The notes: a model not told the origin generated them from the letters alone. A DNA stretch of 35,010 bases from Thermosporothrix hazakensis (GCF_003253565.1 NZ_QKUF01000043.1:1-35010), one strand, 5' to 3'. Shown: positions 6,288 through 13,725, counted from the stretch's first letter. Numbers and translations: made by a program.

Positions 6288-7471
6288 ATAAAGGCGATCA
6301 TTGGTGAAAAGAAGGTCCAGAGCAGGCCAACCATGATCCCCGCAATCGCACTTCCACAGGCCTGAAAAACCGGCAACAGTCGGAGCGCGGACAGACGTAG
6401 TTCGGCGGGTGAAAGTGCCACTATCGCGGCTTTCTGACAGGCCTGAATACAGCCGTTGCCCATCCCGGCCAGTGTGAAACAGAGCATCAACCAGGCTGGA
6501 TGCGCGAGCGAGAAGGCGAAGCCCAGGTAAGAAAGCAGGTAGAGCAGCAGGCCAAGTGAGAGCAGCGTGACTGGGCCCCAGCGTTCGCTGAGCCATGCAG
6601 AGAAGAAGCCGTTAATCGAGGTAACCATGTTAAAGACGGCGTAAAGCAGCAGCGAAACCAGCACAATCGTGGTACTGCTAAGTTGTTCAGGTAACATCTG
6701 GATCGTGCGTAGAAGCAGCAGCGTCGTAGTGACCTGACAGACAGAGAAGAGCCCCAGAGCCGCAAGGACCAGACCCACACTGCGTTGTAACAGCGAGAGC
6801 GCCTGAAGCGAGGTCGGAGGCTGTTCACGTATCGTTGAGCGGCGGCGTAAGAAGAAGGTAAGCAACTGAAAGCCAAGCGCCAGCCCGCCCAGTAAGAGCG
6901 AGATCACAAATGCAGCTCCCGACTGAAGCCAGAATACCAGAGCCAGTGCCAGGAGCGGAGCGGCGATATTCCCCATATGCTCCAGAAGCCGAACCAGCCC
7001 ATACGTTCGCCTGAACGTAAACGAGGGGCCCAGATCAGCCAGAAATGCCTTGAATGCCGGCGTATACAGGCCCCGGCTGGTGGCTGCTGAGATGCGAAAC
7101 AGGGCGAGTTGAGCTGTGGTGGTGGCAAGGCCAAGCAAGGAATAACAGCAGGTCGTGGCACAGTGGCCTAGCAGAATGGTGAGGAGACGACGCCGGGGAG
7201 TGGTTGCCAGATGGGTTCCAAGCATTGAGGCAAAGATGGCGAGTGCTATTGCCCCCCCTTCTATGATGGTGACCAGGAGAATAGGCGTTTTGAATTGGAT
7301 GAAGAGCGCCGCCAGCAGCGATAACGGAAGTTCATATCCCAGTGTTGTCAGGAAACTCCCGATGCCCACTCCATATTCACCGGGTGAAAGGAGGTAGGGA
7401 GACGGACGCGGTGAGGATGCTCGTAGTTCAACAGGTGCCGGGCACGAATCTTGAATCGAGTCTGTAGACAT
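6197..7471 (-). CDS. major facilitator superfamily transporter
   Basis: 424 residues with about twelve hydrophobic segments and a short polar N-terminus (1-30). There is an MFS-like loop after TM2 (MLGTHLATTPRRRLLTILLGH, positively charged) and another after TM8 (WLSERWGPVTLL). These match drug-efflux-like or general MFS carriers, but the substrate cannot be read from the sequence. GGAGGT lies 5-6 nt before the ATG. The 3' end overlaps the convergent SGNH gene by 91 nt, inside the region coding for the last membrane helix. The upstream region holds a promoter with palindromes over the -35 box, suggesting local repressor control. Confidence 0.88.
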   Translation of the reverse strand: MSTDSIQDSCPAPVELRASSPRPSPYLLSPGEYGVGIGSFLTTLGYELPLSLLAALFIQFKTPILLVTIIEGGAIALAIFASMLGTHLATTPRRRLLTILLGHCATTCCYSLLGLATTTAQLALFRISAATSRGLYTPAFKAFLADLGPSFTFRRTYGLVRLLEHMGNIAAPLLALALVFWLQSGAAFVISLLLGGLALGFQLLTFFLRRRSTIREQPPTSLQALSLLQRSVGLVLAALGLFSVCQVTTTLLLLRTIQMLPEQLSSTTIVLVSLLLYAVFNMVTSINGFFSAWLSERWGPVTLLSLGLLLYLLSYLGFAFSLAHPAWLMLCFTLAGMGNGCIQACQKAAIVALSPAELRLSALRLLPVFQACGSAIAGIMVGLLWTFFSPMIAFIHLAVWTLLAFLILVTVALSVQRQSFDSLP

Positions 7472-7521
7472 ACAATACCTCCAACCCTTCCAGCATCACA
7501 TAACTATTTGACACAATATGA

Positions 7522-7550
7522 ATACTAAGTGTATTGTAGCACAATGTCAA
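7522..7550 (-). promoter_or_regulatory. MFS gene promoter
   Basis: On the minus strand TTGACA (7545-7550), a 17-nt spacer and TAGTAT (7522-7527) lie about 50 nt before the start codon. The -35 box is consensus; the -10 box matches at 4 of 6 positions. Confidence 0.5.
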
Positions 7551-7579
7551 TCATTGTATAGTGATATCCGTATGGATAT
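7541..7579. promoter_or_regulatory. two candidate operators over and upstream of the MFS promoter
   Basis: ACAATGTCAATCATTGT (7541-7557) is a 6+5+6 perfect inverted repeat that covers the -35 box. ATATCCGTATGGATAT (7564-7579) is a second perfect 6-bp inverted repeat just upstream. Size and symmetry fit a dimeric helix-turn-helix repressor; which protein binds is unknown. Confidence 0.5.
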
Positions 7580-7750
7580 ACAGAAAATTCCCTGTTATTC
7601 AGGTTGTAGACATATGCTTGCACCGTTTTGAGAATGCCATGAGTAGCCAAAAAGGATCAGTCCTTCATGTGTAATGCACCTTTTTTCCTCCTTTTTCCTA
7701 TTGTATGGATGTGGAGCGTCGTATGAATCGATGAAAAAGGAGGATCTGCA

Positions 7751-8186
7751 ATGTCTATATCCGATCAACGTTGGCCCATTGAGGGGCAACCGACCCTGTT
7801 TCTGCACACCTGGACGGAAGCAGACTTCTCCGCGGTTCAGCGTCTCTCTGTACAACAGGGATGGCTGACTTCCGCTTGCGGCCCATAGAGGCGCTGCAGG
7901 TCTGGAAAACTCTTCTATCGCGCTGGTCACGGTCGACAGTCAGCCTGAACAGATCGTTGGCTTTGTGCGCGGGATCAACTGACGGGATGATTACGATGTT
8001 TATAGCGGAACTGCTGGTTGATGCCCGCTATCGTGGCAGAAAAGTGGGCAAGACACTACTACAGGCCTGCCAGGACCTGTATCCACGCACGCGCCTTGAT
8101 TTGATCTCTACTGATGAGGCAACGGCTTTCTATGCATGGGGGGCTTTCGTCTTACTGGTGAGGGAAGGAGCAAAAGCTACGTATAA
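7751..8186 (+). pseudogene. GNAT-family N-acetyltransferase, broken by several frameshifts
   Basis: A good ribosome site (GGAGG at 7740-7744) precedes ATG 7751. The frame reads MSISDQRWPIEGQPT... to QGWLTSACGP and stops at about 7888. Continuing in other frames recovers RPIEALQ, then ENSSIALVTVDSQPEQIVGFVRGI, then TDGMITMFIAELLVDARYRGRKVGKTLLQACQDL with the acetyl-CoA loop RGRKVGKTLL, then GGFRLTGEGRSKSYV ending at 8186. Each switch needs a small indel, at least four in all. Each piece lies in order and together they match one GNAT protein of about 145 residues. The neighbouring genes are intact, which argues against poor base calling. An open stretch at 7861-8232 alone would be mistaken for a gene. 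Confidence 0.85.
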
Positions 8187-8412
8187 CAGAGATGGGATAT
8201 TTGCTGAAGAAGAGGTAGTAGTGCAATACTGATTGTCCACAGTAGAGAGGTGGCCCATTCGTCCTGGTAGGCCACGCTCAAGGGGAGAATGGGAATAGGA
8301 GGAATGGCTATTCCAGTAACAAACAGGGACATATTGCGTTTTATGTAGTGATTGTTGTTTTGTAGGAAACGCTACATACCACCATTTTTGTAGAGAGTGT
8401 TGAAGCTGTAGA

Positions 8413-8832
8413 ATGTTTACTGAAAAACCTGCTTTATTCATAGAAAAGCAGGCTCTTTCAATGGTGAAAGCGATGTATCTAACACAAGAGCTTGGTGAGA
8501 TCGTGCAGCAGTATGGGCGCTTTCAGCTGCGGGAAGTTCTGGTGTGCAAGGGAGAGCGGGTATTGCGGTCAGCATTATTGCAACTTTCACTGGTTCTGGC
8601 TTCAGGCGAAGAACTGGTCATAGCCTATCTGACCTCCCGTGGAGGAAGGCCCGATGATGTGATAGAGCGTGTACAATCCTGGTTGGTTGGTCAGCAACGC
8701 CAGATAGAAGAAGCAAAACTGTGGTTGACAGAAATGGATGATAGAGAAACAATAGAAAGGTTTACTATGCTTTTGGAGCAGTGGGAACCATGTTATACCG
8801 AAGTATCCCGGGCTCTGGAGGAGCTTTCATAG
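8413..8832 (+). CDS. small protein of unknown function
   Basis: Up to 139 residues; not recognised. A beta-rich core (FQLREVLVCKGERVLRSALLQLSLVLASGEELVIAYLTSRGG) is followed by an acidic helical tail with two charged helices (about 80-139). There is no signal peptide or membrane segment. The start is uncertain: ATG 8413, ATG 8461 and ATG 8473 are all in frame and none has a clear Shine-Dalgarno. A stable hairpin covers 8428-8452, so a start at 8461 or 8473 would place it in the leader, which I prefer. It lies between the GNAT pseudogene and a convergent TetR gene. Confidence 0.6.
   Translation: MFTEKPALFIEKQALSMVKAMYLTQELGEIVQQYGRFQLREVLVCKGERVLRSALLQLSLVLASGEELVIAYLTSRGGRPDDVIERVQSWLVGQQRQIEEAKLWLTEMDDRETIERFTMLLEQWEPCYTEVSRALEELS
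8423..8452. repeat. 8-bp hairpin at the 5' end of the 8413 gene
   Basis: CCTGCTTT (8428-8435) and AAAGCAGG (8445-8452) pair perfectly around a 9-nt loop. Five A residues precede it, giving a T-run on the minus strand, and CTCTTT follows on the plus strand, so it could work as a terminator or as a leader hairpin. Confidence 0.5.
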
Positions 8833-8927
8833 ATCGGGGGGCGTTTTCATAAGAGAGTACAGCCAATGCAAAGGGCAGAACTATTTCTTCTAACCATGAT
8901 TGGTGTATAGGGAACCGCATTCCTTCC

Positions 8928-9545
8928 TTATGCATCAATTTTTTTGTCCTGTTTGAGGACGCCTTGCAGAAACATCTGTTCCAATTGGTCAAGAAAAGCA
9001 GCATCTAAAGGGGCTTCCAGTACCAGCATCCGCACATAGAGGGCGCCGGTCATCGCCGTAATGAAAGCGCCTGGATCAGTGTCCGGTCTGACCTCGTTCC
9101 GCTCAATCGCACGTTGCACGAGCGTGCCCAGATGGCTGAAGCGCGTCTGCCAGTAGAGCTGGCGGGCCTCGGAGTCGGTGCGGTTCATGGTTGAAAACAT
9201 CGAGCGCGTCAGCAGGAGGCCGTCAGGAGATTCCAGAAAAGAGGCGCTTTGCTGTAGCAGTGCATGAAGATCAGAGCGAAAACTACCCGTGTCCGGAAGC
9301 GGAATGGTGTCGTTCATTCGGGCAAGAACTGTCTCAACGACGAGGCCTTCGCGGCTTTTCCAGCGCCGATAAATCGTTGATTCAGGGATGCCAACCCTGG
9401 CGGCAATTTCGGCGACGTTCAGCCCTTCTATGCCCCGATCTTTTAACATCTGCATGGTTGCCTCCATCACGGCAGCACGAATGCGGGCGCTGCGGCCACC
9501 CGGGCGGCGTCTGGGAGAAGTGGGTTTCTGCTCGGGGTCAGTCAT
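8928..9545 (-). CDS. TetR/AcrR-family transcriptional regulator
   Basis: 205 residues. The N-terminal TetR helix-turn-helix (about 18-70) includes RAAVMEATMQMLKDRGIEGLNVAEIAARVGIPESTIYRRWKSREGLV; the recognition helix is IPESTIYRRW. The rest is an all-helical ligand/dimer domain with the short C-terminal bundle seen in many AcrR-like repressors. AAGGA lies 7 nt before the ATG. Targets are unknown: the nearest transporter (MFS, 6197-7471) has palindromic promoter sites but is 1.5 kb away. The gene upstream on the same strand is separated by a terminator hairpin, so TetR may have its own promoter. Two direct GTATCA repeats near 9615-9629 are the only repeat signal in its upstream region. Confidence 0.9.
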   Translation of the reverse strand: MTDPEQKPTSPRRRPGGRSARIRAAVMEATMQMLKDRGIEGLNVAEIAARVGIPESTIYRRWKSREGLVVETVLARMNDTIPLPDTGSFRSDLHALLQQSASFLESPDGLLLTRSMFSTMNRTDSEARQLYWQTRFSHLGTLVQRAIERNEVRPDTDPGAFITAMTGALYVRMLVLEAPLDAAFLDQLEQMFLQGVLKQDKKIDA

Positions 9546-9640
9546 GTGCTTCCTTCTGTCTGTGAGAGTGGTTGGCGTTCTCTCTTCCTATGAGCGGAAA
9601 AGGGAGGTTGCCTGTATCAGTGTATCACATCGTCTCTGGA

Positions 9641-9672
9641 GAAGAAACGACGGGAAGGCTCTGCCTTCCCGT
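9641..9672 (-). terminator. terminator of the 9679-10149 gene
   Basis: A perfect 10-bp stem (ACGGGAAGGC at 9650-9659, GCCTTCCCGT at 9663-9672) with a TCT loop starts 6 nt after the stop codon. The minus-strand flank CGTTTCTTC is moderately U-rich. Confidence 0.65.
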
Positions 9673-9678
9673 ACAGGG

Positions 9679-10149
9679 TTATTGCAGGATTTTCCTGAAT
9701 TCGTCGGTTGATCTGGAGTTTTGCCGATGATCGGGCTTCGGTGCATAAGGATGTGAGCCGGGCTGCTTGAGTTGGGCAGGGCGATGTTTCTGCGCCAGCT
9801 TCTGGTAGCGCAGGGGATCGGCTGCCAGCAACTTATAGTCGTTTCTGATGTCGCCAGTATATTCAAGGACATTATGATCATAGCGCACATCGCCTTTGAG
9901 CACAAAGCGAGCTTTCAACGTTTTGGGGTTATAGCGTACGCGCAGAACGTCCCCAACGCGTGGACGTAAGGCGACAGCATTGAAGTATCCCCGAATGGTT
10001 GTGCGAAAAGGCGCTCGATTATCTGGCCTGACCTCTATCAAAAACTCATAGTGAAATTTGTGGTCGCGGATACGGTTGCCTCGAATCTCAGCGGAAAGGA
10101 CAGTTGCCAGAGCCTGTTCACTGAATCTCGATGTAAAAAGATCAAACAT
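9679..10149 (-). CDS. small beta-rich protein of unknown function (DUF3592-like pattern)
   Basis: 156 residues, no signal peptide and no membrane helix. Residues 10-95 alternate beta strands in the pattern ATVLSAEIRGN...YEFLIEVRPDNRAPFRTTIRGYF...RPRVGDVLRVRYNP, which resembles the small barrel-like domains often found in actinobacterial and Chloroflexota DUF3592/SHOCT-type proteins. The C-terminal 50 residues are polar and probably disordered. The function is unknown and this family link is a pattern judgement only. No strong Shine-Dalgarno is seen; GGGGA lies about 11 nt before the ATG. It is followed by a strong terminator, then the TetR gene. Confidence 0.7.
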   Translation of the reverse strand: MFDLFTSRFSEQALATVLSAEIRGNRIRDHKFHYEFLIEVRPDNRAPFRTTIRGYFNAVALRPRVGDVLRVRYNPKTLKARFVLKGDVRYDHNVLEYTGDIRNDYKLLAADPLRYQKLAQKHRPAQLKQPGSHPYAPKPDHRQNSRSTDEFRKILQ

Positions 10150-10548
10150 GGTAGCAAGTCCCCGTTTACACAGTGATCCACTTCTTTCATGACACTCTTT
10201 ACATGGTATAGGATTGAGAGTAGATGCGTGTCGACCAAGAAGAACGGATAAGCCAGCTGAAAGGTAAACAGAATAGATTGAATAGAAACGTTCTAGTATT
10301 TTCTCGTGAAGAGAAAGAGGAGATGGGGGAATCCCCTTCTACCGCCCCTATTATACCATATGGTTGAGTCCAAGAAGAGGATATTTTTGTTGAGTTTGGG
10401 AGACAAAAAAGAGAGTTGTTGTGCCAAAAGGCAGATAAAAGACGTTTTTGCAATCATAGCGGGAAAAGTGAGAGTACGGGGAAAGATTAGATTCTAATTA
10501 GAAAAATGTAAGTAGGCAAAAAGAAGACTAGTGTTGGTTAGTATTCTG
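10150..10548. other. gene-free intergenic stretch with palindromes
   Basis: No coding frame here is convincing. Features seen: TTTCTC/GAGAAA around a GTGAA loop near 10300, a small GGGG/CCCC hairpin near 10324, and the perfect 12-bp palindrome TTCTAATTAGAA at 10492-10503. The palindrome lies about 50 nt upstream of the next promoter and is a plausible operator for it. Confidence 0.4.
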
Positions 10549-10816
10549 TGGTATACTGAGCTGACCTGTAAGGTGCAGAGTTGCTCTGAATAGTTCTATG
10601 GTTTGTCCAGAACATGCGAGACAGTGCCAAAACCAGCGGGTTATCAGGCTAAGAGAACTGTCGCGACAGCGCACAGGTGTCAGGAAGGTTAGAAAGATCA
10701 CTGAGGCCAAGAAACGGATGAGCCACAATCTATTAGTGACGAGAAGCTCGCAATGCAGGTAAGTAGTTCAAAGTTAACCGAAACAATCAGTTCAGTCAGA
10801 AAAGAGAGTTGTTGAC
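10549..10816 (+). promoter_or_regulatory. extended -10 promoter and long leader of the zinc-ribbon/rpsU genes
   Basis: TG-n-TATACT (TG at 10549-10550, TATACT at 10552-10557) forms an extended -10 element; no good -35 is visible. About 250 nt of leader follow before the ATG at 10817, and no open frame in it is credible. It contains the 12-bp palindrome CTGTCGCGACAG at 10658-10669. A long untranslated leader before rpsU and a nucleic-acid-type zinc ribbon is reminiscent of cold-shock leaders, which is an analogy only. Confidence 0.4.
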
Positions 10817-11137
10817 ATGATGTATACTGACCGGACCCTGTATTGTCGCGATTGCAATCAGGAGTTTGTCTTTACCGCTGGTGAACAAGAGTTTTTTGCA
10901 AGCAAGGGCTTGACCAACGATCCTTCACGTTGTCCTTCCTGCCGCGCTGCACGCCGTCAGAATGCCGGTGGTCGTGGTGCTGGAAGAGAGCGCTCCGGTG
11001 GCCGTCAGATGTATACCGTTATCTGCGCTAGCTGTGGCAATGAGGCACAGGTTCCGTTCCAGCCTCGCGATGATCGTCCCGTTTATTGCAATGACTGTTA
11101 CCAGTCACAGGGTGCGTCCCGTAGATCGCGTTGGTAG
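10817..11137 (+). CDS. two-site zinc-ribbon protein
   Basis: 106 residues carrying two zinc sites. The first is Cys10/13 with Cys39/42 in LYCRDCNQEFVFTAGEQEFFASKG...RCPSCR, the 'probable zinc-ribbon' (zf-trcl type) pattern. The second is Cys70/73 with Cys91/94, a CxxC-x17-CxxC element (ICASCGN...RPVYCNDCY). A Gly/Arg-rich linker (46-64) and a basic C-terminus suggest nucleic-acid or ribosome binding. The role is not established. A doubled ATG (10817 and 10820) sits after AAGAGAG. The S21 gene begins 5 nt after its stop, so the two are surely co-transcribed, which supports a link to translation. Confidence 0.88.
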   Translation: MMYTDRTLYCRDCNQEFVFTAGEQEFFASKGLTNDPSRCPSCRAARRQNAGGRGAGRERSGGRQMYTVICASCGNEAQVPFQPRDDRPVYCNDCYQSQGASRRSRW

Positions 11138-11142
11138 TCGCT

Positions 11143-11325
11143 ATGGGACATATTGTCGTACATGAGGGTGATTCTTTCGAGTTTGCATTGAAGCGATTTA
11201 ACCGCAAGGTGCAGCAAGCGGGGATTCTCTCGGAAGCACGCCGACGCCGATTCTATGAAAGTCCTCAGGCCCGTCGTAAGCGCAAGGCTGAAGCCCAGCG
11301 TCGTAGACAGCGTCGCGGACGCTAA
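11143..11325 (+). CDS. rpsU: 30S ribosomal protein S21
   Basis: 60 residues: GHIVVHEGDSFEFALKRFNRKVQQAGILSE, then the very basic RRKRKAEAQRRRQRR tail, the standard bS21 layout. It binds the 30S platform near the 3' end of 16S rRNA and helps mRNA recognition. ATG 11143 matches the family N-terminus; a TTG at 11131 is in frame but would overlap the upstream stop. There is no clear Shine-Dalgarno, so translation probably relies on coupling with the zinc-ribbon gene. A strong terminator follows at once. Confidence 0.95.
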   Translation: MGHIVVHEGDSFEFALKRFNRKVQQAGILSEARRRRFYESPQARRKRKAEAQRRRQRRGR

Positions 11326-11347
11326 TCCTGGAGTCGCAGAAAAAGGA

Positions 11348-11383
11348 CAACTGACCATCGCTCCGATGGCAGTTGTTTTTTTT
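11348..11383 (+). terminator. strong Rho-independent terminator after rpsU
   Basis: CAACTG, a bulged A, CCATCG, loop CTC, CGATGG, CAGTTG, then eight T residues (11376-11383). Confidence 0.93.
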
Positions 11384-11435
11384 GGCCTTTTTCAGGGGGA
11401 AATATAGTACTGGTAGGTATTTTTCTGGCATTGCA

Positions 11436-11464
11436 TTGACTTCCAGTTTGCTCAGGTGTATCGT
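11436..11464 (+). promoter_or_regulatory. possible promoter of the 11519 microprotein
   Basis: TTGACT (11436-11441), 17-nt spacer, TATCGT (11459-11464). The -35 box is good and the -10 box weak (4 of 6). Confidence 0.35.
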
Positions 11465-11518
11465 ATAGATAGAATTAAAAATATATATCAAGAAAAGCTA
11501 TTTTGTGAGGTGTGTAAA

Positions 11519-11677
11519 ATGTCTGTATTGCGAAAACTGCATGAGGTGAAAATCATCTCTGTTCGGAAAGATGACCAAACGCTCTTCGCTCTCCCTCTCT
11601 GGGTGGGCCTGCTTGGAATTGGCCTGCTTATCCTCTTGCTCTGTGGCAGACGCAACAAACAAGCAGAGGCCGTATAA
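11519..11677 (+). CDS. one-TM microprotein, DUF4342-like
   Basis: 52 residues. A short basic N-terminus is followed by KIISVRKDDQTLFALPLWVG and one membrane helix (about 27-42), then CGRRNKQAEAV. The pattern 'I-x-x-x-(K/R)-(D/N)-x-x-(G/Q)-x-x-L-x-x-(L/I)-P-L' before a membrane helix resembles DUF4342 proteins, whose function is unknown. ATG 11519 was chosen over the longer frame because GAGG lies 8 nt upstream. It stands alone between the rpsU terminator and the LysM gene. Confidence 0.6.
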   Translation: MSVLRKLHEVKIISVRKDDQTLFALPLWVGLLGIGLLILLLCGRRNKQAEAV

Positions 11678-12001
11678 CGACTCCGTCAATGTGGTATGCA
11701 GGCAGGGAACGATGATCTTTCCCTGTCTTCTTTTATTTTGGTTATTGGATGTAGAAACGGAGTAAGAGGAAAAGGGGCAGAGGAGGCGAGAGAAAGTGTA
11801 TTCTGGCGGCCTGATGACAGATTTGTGAGTGAAAAAGTCTCGGCCTTATCATTTATAATGATAGGGGAAGGTGTGAGGTGTGGAGGAAGCGTTTGTTCAG
11901 TCAACGGATTGTGAACGATCTTTGCTGCCAGACGTGTTTTTTTACTGTCGCGAAGAGCCTTCTTGAACGTATCATTTGCTATGGAGATGGGAGTCTGGTT
12001 T
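11678..12001. other. intergenic region before the LysM gene
   Basis: No gene is seen. TATCATTTATAATGATA (11847-11863) is a 7+3+7 perfect inverted repeat containing a consensus TATAAT (11854-11859). This is a probable -10 box inside an operator-like palindrome, although no matching -35 box is visible. The rest is purine-rich without clear structure. Confidence 0.4.
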
Positions 12002-13093
12002 ATGGCTCGGCGTTCTTACACACAACCTGCCAGAAGAAGCGTAGCTTCTATTGTTCAATTTCATCGCTGGAAATCATTACTGATTATCGTCCCTTTAATC
12101 GTGCTTCTGATTCCAACCTACCGATATCTGGTTGATGGATTTAACTTTGCGGTCAATGCGGGAAGTAATGTATTTCCGGCACTTTCAAATTTCTTTTATG
12201 TCATGGGTGATCCAAAGAAGGATGATACTGCGGAAACAAAACCCCGCCCACCTTTTCCGTACCCGGCTGTTCTGCCTGTTGCCGGGACTATTACCTATAC
12301 TGTGGCGGAAGGTGATTCCTGTAACAGTGTGCTGACCTATCAGATGAATATGAATCAGGCGGGAACGATCTTCAGTGATAGCAAGCCGGAGACTGTTGCT
12401 ATCTTGAATAAAGCGATAGGGCAGGACTGCCATAAGCTGCAACCGGGCATGAAATTGCGGCTCGCTCCTCAATATCCGTTGGTGGCGCTTGGAGGCGTTG
12501 TGAAGAAAGTGGAGCTCGCGGCAACGCCGCAGGAGAAAGCAGTTCCTACTCCTACCCCGCTTATCACAATCCCGAAAGGCGCGACAGCTTCAGATGATGA
12601 GGAAGAGAAGAAGCCGGATTGTGCCGAGGGCTGTAAGCTGACGGTACAGGTGGGAAAACAGTCTCAGGATACAGTGACCGTGTTCGTGTATAGCTCGTTG
12701 ACCGTTGAGGAAGGTGCATGGGTCTGGGTACAGGGCCAGTTTGTGCGTCAGACTGTGAAGAATTTTCCCAATTACCCATACGCACAACCGGGAGTAACAG
12801 CCCGGAACTATCTCTTACAGGCCTGTTATTTTCAGGTCGACGATCAGCTTGATCCCGATGTTCGGCGCTGTCGCAGTCTGGAACCGAATACCATTGAAGA
12901 TGATGGTGGCTCCTGGTTGCTGGCGGTTGGCGGTGCGGGCGGACTGAATCACTGGAAGTATCCGGTCAAGGTTCCTGATAATACACCGGTGCTCCTCTGG
13001 TTAAGTAGTACAGATGATGGTAAGCTAGAATATAAGCCTGGAAATCCGATCTATCGTTATGAGGATAACGGGCAGTATGTTCCTTTCAAATAA
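12002..13093 (+). CDS. membrane-anchored LysM-domain protein
   Basis: 363 residues. A basic N-terminus and one membrane helix (about 28-48, LLIIVPLIVLLIPTY) put the rest outside the cell. A proline-rich stretch leads to a LysM-like domain (about 95-155): ITYTVAEGDSCNSVLTYQMNMN ... VAILNKAI..DCHKLQPGMKLRLAP. Two cysteines within it probably form a disulfide. LysM modules bind peptidoglycan or other GlcNAc glycans. The C-terminal half (about 200-363) is beta-rich, has further paired cysteines, and matches no family I know. ATG 12002 is preferred because GGGAG lies 8 nt upstream; an in-frame TTG at 11963 is less likely. The carbonic anhydrase follows 45 nt later, possibly in one transcript. Confidence 0.8.
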   Translation: MARRSYTQPARRSVASIVQFHRWKSLLIIVPLIVLLIPTYRYLVDGFNFAVNAGSNVFPALSNFFYVMGDPKKDDTAETKPRPPFPYPAVLPVAGTITYTVAEGDSCNSVLTYQMNMNQAGTIFSDSKPETVAILNKAIGQDCHKLQPGMKLRLAPQYPLVALGGVVKKVELAATPQEKAVPTPTPLITIPKGATASDDEEEKKPDCAEGCKLTVQVGKQSQDTVTVFVYSSLTVEEGAWVWVQGQFVRQTVKNFPNYPYAQPGVTARNYLLQACYFQVDDQLDPDVRRCRSLEPNTIEDDGGSWLLAVGGAGGLNHWKYPVKVPDNTPVLLWLSSTDDGKLEYKPGNPIYRYEDNGQYVPFK

Positions 13094-13138
13094 CAGGCGT
13101 GGTCAAAGCGCTAATATCTCAAGGAAGAAGAGCAGTGA

Positions 13139-13714
13139 ATGATGTTAGATGAGATTTTGCAGCATAACCAACAGTTTGTAAAAAATCAGAGGCCGCCACA
13201 GATTGCGTCGGCCCCGAGGAAGCATACCGCGATTGTTACCTGCATGGATTGTCGTCTCGTGCGCATGTTTGAGGACGCGCTAGGCCTGGAACGCGGTGAC
13301 GTTCTGGAACTGCGAACAGCAGGAGCAACGATTTCTGAGCCTGAGCGCGAGCATCAGCAGAATGACCTGATTCGCTCGATTGCTGGAGGTGTCTATCTGT
13401 TGGGTGTGCGTGAAGTGCTGGTGATTGGTCATACCGAGTGCGGCTTGACAAAGATCAATCCAATCTCGCTCTCTGCTTCAATGCAAGCTCTGGGGGTGGA
13501 CCCGCAGCGCTTGATTGAGCAAGAAGGACTGGGGAGCATCGAAAAGCTGATGCAGTGGATGGGCGCGTTCCATGATGTCCACCTGAATGTGCAGGAGGTC
13601 GTCGAGGTGATTCGCAAGAGTCCCTATCTGCCGCGCATCCCGGTCCACGGCCTGGTGATTGATATCAATACCGGTGAATTAACCGTTGTAGATCGCGATA
13701 CAAGAGCCGCTTAA
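13139..13714 (+). CDS. beta-class carbonic anhydrase
   Basis: 191 residues, cytosolic. Interconverts CO2 and bicarbonate. Zinc ligands Cys35 (TCMDCR), His98 and Cys101 (GHTECG) and the Asp37/Arg39 dyad are all present. The fold is of the short, type II-like beta-CA group with LELRTAGA after the first motif. A doubled ATG (13139 and 13142) follows AAGGAAGAAG. It lies 45 nt after the LysM gene and converges with phoU, with a hairpin between them. Confidence 0.95.
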   Translation: MMLDEILQHNQQFVKNQRPPQIASAPRKHTAIVTCMDCRLVRMFEDALGLERGDVLELRTAGATISEPEREHQQNDLIRSIAGGVYLLGVREVLVIGHTECGLTKINPISLSASMQALGVDPQRLIEQEGLGSIEKLMQWMGAFHDVHLNVQEVVEVIRKSPYLPRIPVHGLVIDINTGELTVVDRDTRAA

Positions 13715-13725
13715 AATACTCCTTT

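Noticed and set aside
7861..8232. A separate 123-residue acetyltransferase gene
   Set aside because: It covers only the middle of the GNAT fold, lacks a ribosome site, and its two ends are frameshifted pieces; the upstream ATG 7751 with GGAGG marks the original start.
10528..10728. Minus-strand 66-residue frame in the rpsU leader
   Set aside because: No ribosome site, poor composition and no terminator; the stretch is better read as a plus-strand leader.
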